A DNA stretch of 64,000 bases from NCBI GenBank assembly GCA_030583865.1, contig CP129479.1:2442819-2506818 (forward strand), written 5' to 3'. Positions 7,576 to 15,908 of this stretch are shown one piece after another; within the stretch, counting starts at the first letter, position 1, and the number at the start of each line of letters is the position of its first letter. The notes under the pieces were generated by a model. It had not been told where the DNA came from. It searched no databases and worked only from the letters and a program-made list of their open reading frames with translations. The position numbers were made by a program, and so were the translations under genes. The DNA comes from Thermodesulfobacteriota bacterium. GTDB taxonomy: Bacteria > Desulfobacterota > GWC2-55-46.

Positions 7576-7605
7576 TTGACTTTTATGGCGTGGGCCTGAG
7601 ATAAT
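7576..7605 (+). promoter_or_regulatory. Probable sigma-70 promoter for the secreted-protein gene
   Basis: TTGACT (7576-7581), an 18-base spacer and GATAAT (7600-7605): five of six matches at each box. The transcript would run through the inverted-repeat element at 7664-7806 before reaching the GTG start at 7838. A small hairpin (CCGCATT...AATGCGG, about 7548-7570) lies just upstream. Otherwise 7463-7663 holds nothing I recognise. Confidence 0.45.
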
Positions 7606-7663
7606 CGGTAAATTCCGCCAAGGCGCGCTCAAGCGAACGTTCAATTATAAGGCAAGCTCTAAA

Positions 7664-7806
7664 GGGTGCCTCTAAAAATTAAGAATTTTTTCTGAGGTCA
7701 AGGAAGGGCGGAAATAAAAAGCGCTGCATATATGGGAATATGTGAGCATTTTTATTTCCGCCCTGACACAGAGATCAGGAAAAATAATCATTTTTAGAGG
7801 TAGCCT
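7664..7806. repeat. MITE-like inverted-repeat element, copy 2
   Basis: Same ends as the element at 737-882 (CCTCTAAAAAT on the left at 7669-7679, ATTTTTAGAGGTAGCCT on the right at 7790-7806) and the same core, AATAAAAAGCG, GCATATATG, ATATGTGAGCATTTTT. The two copies differ mainly in the sequence between core and ends. It lies in the leader of the following gene, 17 bases before its ribosome-binding site. Confidence 0.75.
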
Positions 7807-7837
7807 AAATTACATCGGCTTACGGAGGAACAGCACA

Positions 7838-8248
7838 GTGCTCATAAAAAGGTCTTTGGCGGTCTTTGCCGCCCTCTTTATCTGGGTCACTCTCTCGGGA
7901 ATGGGCAAGGGGCCCGGCACCGAGGTCCCGCTGCCTGAGATCAACTTCAAGGCGACCGTAAGGGACGACCAGGACATAACGACAAAGGTGCAGAACGCCT
8001 CGTGGGAGGGGGAGATATTCTTCATAGGCACCCGGGGCAAGGGCACCGTTACGGTCTTCTTCGAGAAGACAAGGAAAATAACGGCCACCGGCACCGGGGC
8101 CGACAACAAGAGCGACTTCCAGGTCACCATGAAGAACGGCGATGTCGTAGCCATAAGCCTGGATAACGACCAGCGCTTCTTCGGCACCACGAACTACGGC
8201 ACATACAGGGTGCTCGCGAAGAACATAAAAGAGATAACCTTCGATTAG
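7838..8248 (+). CDS. Small exported protein of unknown function
   Basis: A 136-residue product with a signal peptide: LIKRSLAVFAALFIWVTLSG, then a polar mature part with many beta-strand-like stretches (NFKATVRDDQDI, GTRGKGTVTVFFEKTRKI, FQVTMKNGDVVAISLD). The GTG at 7838 is preferred because GGAGG sits nine bases upstream and the signal peptide starts there; an in-frame ATG at 7742 lies inside the repeat element and has no such support. It resembles small periplasmic proteins common in deltaproteobacteria, but I do not recognise a family. A strong terminator follows. Confidence 0.75.
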   Translation: MLIKRSLAVFAALFIWVTLSGMGKGPGTEVPLPEINFKATVRDDQDITTKVQNASWEGEIFFIGTRGKGTVTVFFEKTRKITATGTGADNKSDFQVTMKNGDVVAISLDNDQRFFGTTNYGTYRVLAKNIKEITFD

Positions 8249-8270
8249 GGCGCAGCCTGAAAGGGAAAAA

Positions 8271-8299
8271 GGCGGGCTGGATTCCAGCCCGCCTTTTTT
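8271..8299. terminator. Bidirectional rho-independent terminator
   Basis: GGCGGGCTGG, a short loop, CCAGCCCGCC, followed by six T and preceded by five A. It serves both the exported-protein gene (plus strand) and the rsmE-end transcript (minus strand). Confidence 0.9.
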
Positions 8300-8317
8300 A
8301 TTCATTATCGGATATCC

Positions 8318-9055
8318 TCAGCCCAGGTCTCCCTGCGCGTGCTGCACTATGGACATTATGGCCAGGGCAGCGGTCTCGGCGCGTAGTATCCTCGGGCCGA
8401 GACCCGCTTTCACGAACCCTGCTCCAATGGCCTCTGCCGCCTCGCCCGGCGATAGCCCGCCTTCGGGGCCGACAAGCACCGAAACGCCGGACTTGCCCCG
8501 CGCGCCCTTAAGGGCCTCTTTAAGCCCAACCGCCCCGTCCTTTTCCCATAGGAGGAGCTTGAGGTTATCGTCGTGCCCTTTTAACGCGCCCTTCAGGTCC
8601 GGCGCAAAGTTTATCTCAGGGAGTACCGTCCTCCCGCACTGCTTGGCCGCCTCGATTGCTGCCTTTTTCCACCTCGCCTGCCTGGAGGCCTCTTTATCCG
8701 AGCTTACGCGGGGTATGGTCCTTGAGGTGCTGTAGAAGCAGACCTCCTTTATCCCGAGCTCGGTCGCCTTCTGGATGATGAACTCGGGCCTGTCTCCCTT
8801 GAGGAGCGCCTGGAGGAGGACGAAATTGAGCGGGCTTTCCCTTTCGCCTCTTGAACTCCCCTCGACTATCACGGAAGCGGAGGTCTTGCCGACCTCGTCT
8901 ATTTTCCCTGAAAGCTCAAGCCCCTTGCCGTTAAACAGGAAAACCGAAGCGCCCGGGGCGAGCCTCAGGACCTTCTTGAGATGGTAAAATTCCTCTCCGG
9001 CGATATCCACTCGGGTGGAGTGCTCGCTCAGGTCTTCTTTATAGAACCTTCTCAC
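8318..9055 (-). CDS. rsmE: 16S rRNA (uracil(1498)-N3)-methyltransferase RsmE
   Basis: A SPOUT-class SAM-dependent methyltransferase for U1498 of 16S rRNA. The 245 residues start MRRFYKED, typical of the family, with HLKKVLRLAPG in the N-terminal PUA-like domain, LLKGDRPEFIIQKATELG in the middle, and the knotted SAM-binding region LVGPEGGLSPGE and GPRILRAETA at the C-terminus. The start is a GTG that overlaps the prmA stop codon (GTGA), so it is translationally coupled to prmA, a common arrangement. Confidence 0.95.
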   Translation of the reverse strand: MRRFYKEDLSEHSTRVDIAGEEFYHLKKVLRLAPGASVFLFNGKGLELSGKIDEVGKTSASVIVEGSSRGERESPLNFVLLQALLKGDRPEFIIQKATELGIKEVCFYSTSRTIPRVSSDKEASRQARWKKAAIEAAKQCGRTVLPEINFAPDLKGALKGHDDNLKLLLWEKDGAVGLKEALKGARGKSGVSVLVGPEGGLSPGEAAEAIGAGFVKAGLGPRILRAETAALAIMSIVQHAQGDLG

Positions 9056-9987
9056 CGATTGCCTTTCAGCGGCTTATGGAAGACGAGGGCGACCCATTCC
9101 TTCGAGGAATATATCTTTTCAAGGGCAAACCCGGGGTATGCCCTTATTACCTCGTCCTTCTCATGGAGGAGGATGCCGGAGAGTATCAGAAGGCCGCCGG
9201 GGCTTACCCTGTCGTATAACACAGGCGACAGCCTTTTAAGCTCTCCTGCGAGGATGTTCGCGGCTACGAGGCGGAACCTTCCCCTTGTCCTTTCGACCGG
9301 GCGGGAGCTCAAGGTTACCTTTACCCTGTTGTGGGCGGCGTTCTTGCGGGCGACCCTGACGGCCACCTCGTCTATCTCAAGGCCCACGGCCTTCCTGAAC
9401 CCCAGTTTTTTGGCTGCTATGGCAAGGACTCCCGTGCCTGTGCCCACGTCGAGGAAGTCCGGGTTTGGAGGGAGCTTCCTGTCCATTACGAGCCTCAAGA
9501 TGGCCCGGAGGCACATCTTTGTCGTAGCGTGGCCTCCAGTGCCGAAGGCCATGCCCGGGTCTATCTCGATTACCTTTTCCCCGGGTCTTTTGGGTGTCCT
9601 CTTCCAGGTGGGCCTTACGAGGACGGAACTTCCTTTATAGCTTACCCGCACGGGCCTGAGGCCCTTTTTCCACTTCTCGGACCAGTCGGTCTCCTTGAGG
9701 GCGGAAGTTGTCAGCTTCCAGCCAACGCTCCCGAGCTTACGGCGTATGCCATCGAGCTTGGCTTTTTCACCCTCGCCCAGATAGGCCCTGAGCGCCGCCT
9801 CGGAAGAATTCGAAGGCGGCTCCTCGCGTGTCTCGTCCTCCCATCTGCTGTAAGAAACGAGCTTACCGGCTGCCCCCTCGCCTGCCTCTTCGAGGACTCC
9901 GGGGCTCCCTGCCTCTATGAGGACCGCCGAGACCGCGTCCCTTGATCGGGCCGGGCCTTTTGCCCGTATCTCTATCCATCCGGCCAT
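9052..9987 (-). CDS. prmA: Ribosomal protein L11 methyltransferase PrmA
   Basis: It trimethylates several lysine/alpha-amino positions of ribosomal protein L11. The 311-residue protein has the two-domain layout: an N-terminal ACT-like substrate-binding domain (about 1-95) ending at the TDWSEKWKKGLRPVRV linker, then a Rossmann methyltransferase with IDPGMAFGTGGHATTKMCLR, FLDVGTGTGVLAIAA and the catalytic-region VAANILAGEL (NxL motif). All landmark motifs are intact. It overlaps rsmE by four bases and starts eight bases after the yajQ stop. Confidence 0.95.
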   Translation of the reverse strand: MAGWIEIRAKGPARSRDAVSAVLIEAGSPGVLEEAGEGAAGKLVSYSRWEDETREEPPSNSSEAALRAYLGEGEKAKLDGIRRKLGSVGWKLTTSALKETDWSEKWKKGLRPVRVSYKGSSVLVRPTWKRTPKRPGEKVIEIDPGMAFGTGGHATTKMCLRAILRLVMDRKLPPNPDFLDVGTGTGVLAIAAKKLGFRKAVGLEIDEVAVRVARKNAAHNRVKVTLSSRPVERTRGRFRLVAANILAGELKRLSPVLYDRVSPGGLLILSGILLHEKDEVIRAYPGFALEKIYSSKEWVALVFHKPLKGNR

Positions 9988-9995
9988 TCGAGCAG

Positions 9996-10484
9996 CTATG
10001 ACCTCATGTTCACGAACTGGAGGCTTATGTCCATGTCCTTGCCTTTAATAGCCTGTATGGCCTCCTGCAGGTCGTCTATCTTCTTCCCGGTGACCCTTAT
10101 CTGGTCGTCCATTATCTGCGTCTGCACCTTGAGCTTAAGCTCCTTTACGAGCTTCGTTATCTCCTTGGCCTTTTCCGAGGGTATGCCCTGGCGTATCTTG
10201 AGGACCTGCTTTTTCATGCTCCCCGAGGCGTCCTCGACCTTGCCGTATTCGAGTGACTTAAGCGACACCCCGCGCTTGACGAGCTTTGTCTGGAGTATGT
10301 CGAGGACGCTCCTAAGCTTCCCGTCGTCGTCGGCAATGACGGTTATGTCCTCCTTCTTCTCCCATTTTATCTCGCTCTTGGAGCCCTTGAAGTCGTAGCG
10401 CTGCTCCATCTCCTTGACGGCCTGGTTTACGGCGTTGTCGACCTCCTGCACGTCTGTCTTCGAGACTATATCGAATGACGGCAT
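9996..10484 (-). CDS. yajQ: YajQ-family nucleotide-binding protein
   Basis: A 162-residue cytoplasmic protein of the YajQ/UPF0234 family, with two RNA-binding-like ferredoxin folds. Landmarks are [21 protein letters not shown] at the start, [26 protein letters not shown] and the [12 protein letters not shown]...IQFVN end (here LQFVNMRS). In Xanthomonas the orthologue binds cyclic di-GMP, and in E. coli it binds nucleotides; which applies here is unknown. The ATG is preceded by GGAGGTAGGAG, an unusually strong site. It probably begins the yajQ-prmA-rsmE transcript. Confidence 0.93.
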   Translation of the reverse strand: MPSFDIVSKTDVQEVDNAVNQAVKEMEQRYDFKGSKSEIKWEKKEDITVIADDDGKLRSVLDILQTKLVKRGVSLKSLEYGKVEDASGSMKKQVLKIRQGIPSEKAKEITKLVKELKLKVQTQIMDDQIRVTGKKIDDLQEAIQAIKGKDMDISLQFVNMRS

Positions 10485-10537
10485 CTCCTACCTCCATATC
10501 ATTTTTTCAAGGCAATCTCTAAGTCCGTCGGTCAGCC

Positions 10538-11179
10538 TCAGGGCCTTACTACCTGGGCGCCTTGAGGCGGAGTAAAACTGAATAGCGAGTCGGGCGCGGG
10601 AGAATTGACCGAAGTCTCCCTGAACTCCACCCTCGTTTCGGTTCCGAAATGGTCGGTCACCGCGGTCCGTTTTATGAGGAAGCTCTTTTTATCGACTTCA
10701 AGCGAGAGGCTTTTGACGTTCGGGCTCTCCTCCCGGGGCGTAAGCACGATGCGCCATGCATCTCCTTTCGAGTCCACGAGCCTTGCCTCGAACTCCTTTT
10801 CGAGGTCCCCGACCCCGGAGAGGAAGTCCGTGGCCATACGGGAGGCCGCGGCGTCGATCTCTTTCTCGATGGCCTGGTTAAGGTCGGGCTGGTAAATCCA
10901 GACGGTCCTGCCGTCTCCCACAATGAGGTCGCCAGCGGGCTTGCTGTACTCCCAGCGCATCTTGCCCGGCTTCTTGAACCAGACCTTTCCGTTTGCGGTC
11001 TCAGGCCTGCCCATGCCCCTTGATGAGACCTCCTGGCTGAATTCAGATTGAAGGGTCGTGACGGACTCGTACCTCTCCTGGAGCTTCGAGATGACCTCCT
11101 TAAGCTCCTCTGCAGATGCAACTGCGGGAATAAGGACAAATAAAAGCGCCGATAACGCTAACTTTAGGATGGTCATCAT
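10538..11179 (-). CDS. lolA: Outer-membrane lipoprotein carrier protein LolA
   Basis: The periplasmic chaperone that carries lipoproteins from the LolCDE complex to the outer membrane. It has a signal peptide (LALSALLFVLIPAVASA, cleavage near residue 22), then LQERYESVTTLQSEFSQEV, GKVWFKKPGKMRWEY with the conserved PGxMRWEY signature, GRTVWIYQPDLNQA, and the C-terminal PPxG-like FTPPQGAQVV. The ATG at 11179 is chosen because GAGGGG lies seven bases upstream; a TTG six bases earlier is in frame but less likely. Mature length is normal. LolC and LolD are encoded in the window near 36-38 kb. Confidence 0.92.
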   Translation of the reverse strand: MMTILKLALSALLFVLIPAVASAEELKEVISKLQERYESVTTLQSEFSQEVSSRGMGRPETANGKVWFKKPGKMRWEYSKPAGDLIVGDGRTVWIYQPDLNQAIEKEIDAAASRMATDFLSGVGDLEKEFEARLVDSKGDAWRIVLTPREESPNVKSLSLEVDKKSFLIKRTAVTDHFGTETRVEFRETSVNSPAPDSLFSFTPPQGAQVVRP

Positions 11180-11312
11180 TTCCAAACCCCTCTTAAATGG
11201 ATTTCCGCGGCATGAGAGGCAAATTTTCCACGGATAACCTTCAATATAACAGAAATCTCCGACATTTTACGAATCGGCAAGGCTTGGTATATTTCTAAAT
11301 CAAAGCACACTC

Positions 11313-11442
11313 AGGCTGTTCAAAAAGCTCCATCTGCCAGGCCCCATTGTAAATGGGAGCGAGGAATGAGGCGTACGTTTCGTGTACGCCGCAATTACGA
11401 GCGACGTAGACTTCGACGCAGATGGACTTTATTGAGCAGCCT
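11313..11442. repeat. Palindromic repeat (AGGCTGTTCAAAAAG family) abutting ftsK
   Basis: Terminal inverted repeats AGGCTGTTCAAAAAG..CCATCTGC (11313-11337) and GCAGATGG..CTTTATTGAGCAGCCT (11418-11442) bound a 130-base element with an internal GCGTACGTTTCGTGTACGC stem-loop. Elements with similar ends are common between genes in deltaproteobacteria. Its last two bases form part of the ftsK stop codon. Bases 11186-11312 before it hold no feature I can name. Confidence 0.7.
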
Positions 11443-13582
11443 AAGGCGATTTCCTGAGGAGCACCTCCCTGGGGCGGCTCCCCTGTGCGGGGCCGACAAC
11501 GCCCTCCTTCTCCATCTTCTCGATAATGCGCGCTGCCGTGTTGTAGCCTATCCTGAACCTCCTCTGGATGTAGGAGGTCGATATCATCTCAAGCTGCGCC
11601 GCGAGGGCCACTGCCTCGTCATATCTACGGAGGAACTCTTCGCCCAGGTCAGCGTCCTCGTCAACGAGCGCGCTCTCCTCTTCCTCTATCTTCAAGTCCT
11701 CGTAGGCCGGGCCGCCCTGCTTCTTCCAGAAATCCGTCACGCGCTTTATCTCGGTCTCGGAGACGTAGGCGCCGTGTATCCTCTGCAGCTTCGATGTTCC
11801 GGGCGGCATGAAGAGCATGTCTCCCTGCCCGAGGAGCGTCTCGGCGCCGCCGGAGTCGATGATCGTCCTTGAGTCGGTCCTCGAAGGGAGCTGGAAGGCT
11901 ATCCTCGAAGGGAAGTTGGTCTTTATGAGGCCGGTGACAACGTCCACAGAAGGCCTCTGGGTGGCTATCATCAGGTGAATCCCCGAGGCCCTCGCCATCT
12001 GCGACAGCCTCACGAGGCATTCCTCCACGTCCTTGCCGGAGGTCATCATGAGGTCGGCGAGCTCGTCTATTATGACGACGATGAGCGGAAGCTTCTTCTC
12101 CTCCGGGTTCCCGCCCTCCTCGACCATCTGGTTGTATTTATCTATATTCTTTGAGCCCTTCTCGGCCATGAGCTTGTAGCGGCGGCCCATCTCGGTGACG
12201 ATGCTCTTAAGCGCGCCCGCCGCCTTCTTCGGGTCGGTTATGACCGGCGTTATGAGGTGCGGAATGCCCTCGTAGGCCGATAGCTCGAGCATCTTGGGGT
12301 CCACCATGAGGAAGCGGACCTCATCGGGGGTGGCCTTGAAAAGGACGCTCAGTATCATCGCGTTCACGGAAACGCTCTTTCCGGCGCCGGTAGCTCCTGC
12401 GACGAGAAGGTGCGGCATCCTGGCGAGGTCCGCCACATAGGGCGTCCCGGAGATGTCCTTTCCGAGCGCGAGCGTAAGGCGCGAGCGGCTCTTTGCGAAG
12501 GCCGGGCATTCGAGCATCTCGCGCAGCAGTATCGTGTCCCGCGCCTGGTTCGGCACCTCTATGCCGACCACGGCCTTCCCGGGTATGGGCGCGATTATCC
12601 TTATGGACATGGCCTTCATCGCAAGGGCGAGGTCGTCGGAGAGGTTCATTATCCTTCCGACCTTCACCCCGGGAGCGGGCTCGAACTCGTACATGGTGAC
12701 GACCGGGCCGGGCCTCACTTCGAGCACCCTGCCGTCTATGCCGAAGTCGAGGAGCTTCCTTTCAAGGACCTGCGAATTGGCAAGGAGGGCTTTGTCGTCG
12801 ACAGAGCTGTTTTTCTTGGGCACCGGGTCGAGGAGGGTAAGGGGCGGGAGCTTGAAAGAGCCCTTTGGGCTTGCGAACTCGAGTGCTTCCTCCGGCTCCT
12901 CAGCCTGCCTCTTGCTGTGTATCCTCGGTGTTATTATGGCAGGGGCCACTGCCTGCCTTTCCGGTTCCCTGGGCTGCTCCGCGCTCTTTTTCCTTGGCCT
13001 GGGCTCAGGCTCCTCTTCCGTCTCGAGTTCCTCTTCAGGCTCCCCGGCTTTCGCGGCCCGCATCCTGTCGTAGGCAGCCCTGAATACGGATACCGTCGGC
13101 GGAAGGGCCTTGAGGGCTATCTGTATGGCGGAGAGGCCCGTTGCCACGAGGAACGCTATCAAGAGGACCGCCGAAAGGAAGATGAACGAGCCGGTCGTCC
13201 CGACAAGGCCCATAAGGAAATCGCCAAGGAGCGCGCCGGACGCGCCCCCGTTCGAGTCGATCAGATGGAGAAGGGCCGAGGACGACAGGACGAAAAAGAG
13301 GAAGCTTACGGGCACGACCACCCTGAAGCGGAAAAACCTCCGGAGGATCAGCCCGGCTGAGAGGAGAAATAGTATGAACGGGAATACGTAAGAGGTGTAT
13401 CCGATGGACGCGAGGAACGCCCAGGCCAGGTAGTCCCCTATGACCCCGCCCCAGAGCGCGCCCCTTGCAAAGGAGAAGAGGCTTACGGCGGAGTAGAGCG
13501 CCACGGCAAAGAGGAGGATGCCGAGTATCTCCTGCTTCAAGCCCGCGCGGTTATTCTCTTTTTTCGAGGTCGGTCTGGCCAT
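11441..13582 (-). CDS. ftsK: DNA translocase FtsK
   Basis: It couples septum formation to chromosome segregation by pumping DNA at the division site. From the ATG at 13582 the product is 713 residues: four hydrophobic segments within about 1-170, an acidic, proline-rich linker (EEELETEEEPEPRPR), the alpha domain, the beta/RecA motor with Walker A GATGAGKSVSVN and Walker B LIVVIIDELADLMM, ATQRPSVDVVTG, and a C-terminal gamma winged helix (STSYIQRRFRIGYNTAARIIEKME). The ATG has GGAG five bases upstream; an upstream in-frame TTG at 13624 is less supported. The short linker is normal outside gammaproteobacteria. The stop TAG is partly supplied by the repeat at its 3' edge. Confidence 0.95.
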   Translation of the reverse strand: MARPTSKKENNRAGLKQEILGILLFAVALYSAVSLFSFARGALWGGVIGDYLAWAFLASIGYTSYVFPFILFLLSAGLILRRFFRFRVVVPVSFLFFVLSSSALLHLIDSNGGASGALLGDFLMGLVGTTGSFIFLSAVLLIAFLVATGLSAIQIALKALPPTVSVFRAAYDRMRAAKAGEPEEELETEEEPEPRPRKKSAEQPREPERQAVAPAIITPRIHSKRQAEEPEEALEFASPKGSFKLPPLTLLDPVPKKNSSVDDKALLANSQVLERKLLDFGIDGRVLEVRPGPVVTMYEFEPAPGVKVGRIMNLSDDLALAMKAMSIRIIAPIPGKAVVGIEVPNQARDTILLREMLECPAFAKSRSRLTLALGKDISGTPYVADLARMPHLLVAGATGAGKSVSVNAMILSVLFKATPDEVRFLMVDPKMLELSAYEGIPHLITPVITDPKKAAGALKSIVTEMGRRYKLMAEKGSKNIDKYNQMVEEGGNPEEKKLPLIVVIIDELADLMMTSGKDVEECLVRLSQMARASGIHLMIATQRPSVDVVTGLIKTNFPSRIAFQLPSRTDSRTIIDSGGAETLLGQGDMLFMPPGTSKLQRIHGAYVSETEIKRVTDFWKKQGGPAYEDLKIEEEESALVDEDADLGEEFLRRYDEAVALAAQLEMISTSYIQRRFRIGYNTAARIIEKMEKEGVVGPAQGSRPREVLLRKSP

Positions 13583-13631
13583 TTGCTCCGAGATGCCGGG
13601 CGGCCCCTTTTGCGGGGCGGGCAAAAGAGCG

Positions 13632-14774
13632 TCAGATGCTCTTGAACTGCTTGCTGAGGGTTATTCCCTGGTACTGGTAAGACGAGCCTATCCTCGGGCC
13701 GTAGACCTTGTCCGGCACCTCGGCCATGCGCTCGAAAAAGAGCTTGCAGAAGGTCTGCCCGTCGGAGATCATGAAAGGCACGTCGTGCGCCCTGACCTCA
13801 AGGACCGCCTTGGTGCCCTTGACCTCGCCCTTTGTGCCGAAGCCGAAGCCGGGGTCGAAGAAGCCCGCGTAATGGGTCCTGAGCTCTCCCGAGCCGGCCT
13901 CGTACGCGACCATCTCGGCCGCGTACCTCGTGGGTATCCTTATCCGCTCCTTGGACGAGAGTATGTAAAAGTCCTCGGGCTCGAGTATGAGAGTGCCCTT
14001 GCTGTTCCTGTATATGGGCTCCCAGAAATCGGAGATGCCGTAGTGGTTCTTCATGGTGAGGTCGACCACGTGGCTGTTCTTTTTCGATTTGTAGCCGATT
14101 ATGCCCGCGGAGTTCTCGCCGCTCAGGTCGACCGACATGAAGATTCCTTTCGATACCTTGACCTCGCCGGGCGCAAGGTGCTCGTCCCCGTTAAAGAGGA
14201 GGCGCGAGTCCTTGTGCAGGGCCCTGAGCTTGGAGTCCGTGAGGGCGCATTCACCCCGGAGAAGCCGTAACTGCACGAGCGAGAGCCCTTCCTTGACCTT
14301 GATCGTGAAAGACCTCGGCATCACCTCGAGGTAGAGCCCTCCCTTGTAGCCGCAGGCGATGTCGTCGAACCTCGGGTTCCTGTCGGTAAGCACCCTGGCG
14401 AATATGTCGAGGCGGCCCGTCGTGGACTTGGGGTTTGCGCGGCCCCTCACGTCGGGCGGGAGGTTAAGCTCCTCAATAAGGGGTATGAGATAGACGTGCC
14501 CCTTTTCGAGAATGCCGCCGTTCGAGATGTCGGACTCGTACATGACGAGGTCAGAGCCGTAGAGGTCCGGGGTGTGGAGACGGTCGAGCACGCCCGCGTT
14601 CTCCGGCAGGAAGCTCGATATGAGCCTGTAGGCCTTGGGCCCGAGCCGGAGGTCCATGCTCGCGGGCTGTATCTGGGACTCGCCTATGGGCAGCCCCTTC
14701 GAGAATACGTGCCTTTTGGCGACGGCCCTGGCTATGGACTGGCAGCTTAAAACGCCGTGGTTTTTATCAGACAT
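13632..14774 (-). CDS. dcd: dCTP deaminase, long two-module type
   Basis: It converts dCTP to dUTP, feeding dTMP synthesis. At 380 residues it is about twice the length of the ordinary trimeric enzyme: two dUTPase-like barrels in tandem. The N-terminal half has QPASMDLRLGPKAYRL and PPDVRGRANPKSTTGRLDIF (cf. the nucleotide-binding RSSxAR motif), the C-terminal half has EMVAYEAGSGELRTHYAGFFDPGFG and VLEVRAHDVPFMISDGQTFCKL. This is the architecture of the 2'-deoxycytidine 5'-triphosphate deaminase family (Pfam DCD_N/DCD_C). No clear ribosome-binding site precedes the ATG. It is just upstream of ftsK on the same strand. Confidence 0.9.
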   Translation of the reverse strand: MSDKNHGVLSCQSIARAVAKRHVFSKGLPIGESQIQPASMDLRLGPKAYRLISSFLPENAGVLDRLHTPDLYGSDLVMYESDISNGGILEKGHVYLIPLIEELNLPPDVRGRANPKSTTGRLDIFARVLTDRNPRFDDIACGYKGGLYLEVMPRSFTIKVKEGLSLVQLRLLRGECALTDSKLRALHKDSRLLFNGDEHLAPGEVKVSKGIFMSVDLSGENSAGIIGYKSKKNSHVVDLTMKNHYGISDFWEPIYRNSKGTLILEPEDFYILSSKERIRIPTRYAAEMVAYEAGSGELRTHYAGFFDPGFGFGTKGEVKGTKAVLEVRAHDVPFMISDGQTFCKLFFERMAEVPDKVYGPRIGSSYQYQGITLSKQFKSI

Positions 14775-14884
14775 GGTTTTTAAGGAGACGCCGGGACATG
14801 ATACAGAAAAAGCCCCGTACTTGAAAGATTTTTATTAGAGCCCGAAGGGTCGACTTCCCCTACGGGCTGCCGGTTCAAACGGCG

Positions 14885-14911
14885 AAAAAAAGGCCCGGGG
14901 GCCGGGCCTTT
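14885..14911 (-). terminator. Rho-independent terminator of the PilZ gene
   Basis: On the minus strand AGGCCCGG, loop, CCGGGCCT is followed by a run of seven T (the A-run at 14885-14891 on the plus strand). It ends the PilZ transcript before the dcd start region. Confidence 0.85.
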
Positions 14912-14934
14912 CTATTCTCGTTTTTGGCTAAAGC

Positions 14935-15321
14935 TCAGGCTATGGCCGGCAGCTCGTCGAGGAACCTCAGGCCCGCCCTTGAAATGCCGTAGAACTTCCT
15001 GGTCCAGACGACCTGCGCCGGCCTTTCCTCGCCCAGCTCCCTTACGAAGATGTTCACGATGTCGTCAGGGTCAAAGGGCAGGTAGCCCATCATCTTTATG
15101 CCGATACCGGTATCCGAGACGTCCACGGCCTTTGCCGGTATCCGGACCTCGCCCTTCATTATGTCGCATAGCCTGAGGCTCGGGCTCCTGGTCCCGCCTC
15201 TTCTTTCGCTCTCGCCCGCCTTGAACATGAAGCCGCAGTGCGGGCACGGCAGGTTCGGCTTCATCACCGCCGTAAAGAACGAGTTCTCGCATTTCGGGCA
15301 ATTGAGCTTGTTCAAGGCCAT
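14935..15321 (-). CDS. Zinc-ribbon/PilZ domain protein
   Basis: A 128-residue cytoplasmic protein. Residues 8-30 carry two CxxC pairs (CPKC and CPHC), a small zinc ribbon; the rest is a PilZ domain with the c-di-GMP-binding RxxxR (RGGTR, about 41-45) and DxSxxG (DVSDTG) motifs intact, so it very likely binds cyclic di-GMP. A gene of the same architecture lies at 54158 in the exopolysaccharide locus. The ATG follows GGGAAGGA. It is monocistronic, divergent from ftsB. The output of such short zinc-ribbon/PilZ proteins is unknown. Confidence 0.85.
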   Translation of the reverse strand: MALNKLNCPKCENSFFTAVMKPNLPCPHCGFMFKAGESERRGGTRSPSLRLCDIMKGEVRIPAKAVDVSDTGIGIKMMGYLPFDPDDIVNIFVRELGEERPAQVVWTRKFYGISRAGLRFLDELPAIA

Positions 15322-15512
15322 TCCTTCCCGTTATTCGGCGCCCGCACTCATGAGAAAACGCGCGCCTATATCATATTAAGCGGGGGAAGACATGTCAACT
15401 GGTTTCGCTCGCAGGCAGCCCTTTCCTTCATAACGGAAGAGCGCCGGCAGGCCGGAAGACCCCTTGACTTTTAGGGTCCTCTCTGTTACTTCTAATCATT
15501 CGGAAAGCTCCC

Positions 15513-15827
15513 ATGAAAAAAAACCCGGAAGGCTTGAAAAAGAAGCGCCTTATCCTGCTTGCGGCCGTCCTTTTTTTCGGCGCGGCCGCCGTCTTTGGAG
15601 AAAAGGGCCTCCTTGAGCTCTACAGGGTCAATAAGGAGCTCTCCGGGATACTGGCGTACAACAAGTCCCTTGAGAAGGAGAACAGGGAGCTTCAAGAGAA
15701 GATACGCCTCCTCGAGGGCGACAGGCGCTACATAGGCCAGATAGCCAGGGAGGAGCTGGGCAAGCTCGGCCGTAACGAGGTCATATACAGGATCGAGGAG
15801 CCCGCTGCCGGAGGAACCCGGCCCTGA
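15513..15827 (+). CDS. ftsB: Cell division protein FtsB/DivIC family
   Basis: A 104-residue single-pass membrane protein: short cytoplasmic basic N-terminus, a membrane span (LILLAAVLFFGAAAVFG, about residues 14-30), then a periplasmic coiled coil (LYRVNKELSGILAYNKSLEKENRELQEKIRLLEGD) and the family tail YIGQIAREELGKLGRNEVIY, where AREELGxxxxxEVIY is diagnostic. It forms the FtsQLB complex that activates septal wall synthesis. The ATG follows GGAAAG. It reads toward the nitrilase-like gene 82 bases downstream. Confidence 0.9.
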   Translation: MKKNPEGLKKKRLILLAAVLFFGAAAVFGEKGLLELYRVNKELSGILAYNKSLEKENRELQEKIRLLEGDRRYIGQIAREELGKLGRNEVIYRIEEPAAGGTRP

Positions 15828-15908
15828 AGGCGCTGAACGCCGTCTAAAGCCACTTCTCCCTTGGCGACACGCCGGGCATATCCGCGCATACTTCCGAAAA
15901 AATCGCAT

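Noticed and set aside
7742-7837. Earlier ATG for the exported protein
   Set aside because: It lies inside the MITE-like element, has no ribosome-binding site and would put a polar stretch before the signal peptide; GTG 7838 has GGAGG nine bases upstream.
10500-10530. AAGGCAATCTCTAA near yajQ, similar to the end of the 146-base element
   Set aside because: Only one end is present, with mismatches, and no matching right end nearby; too weak to call a third copy.
13583-13624. TTG start 14 codons upstream in ftsK
   Set aside because: ATG 13582 has GGAG five bases upstream; the extra residues (PAPQKGPPGISEQ) are not typical of FtsK.
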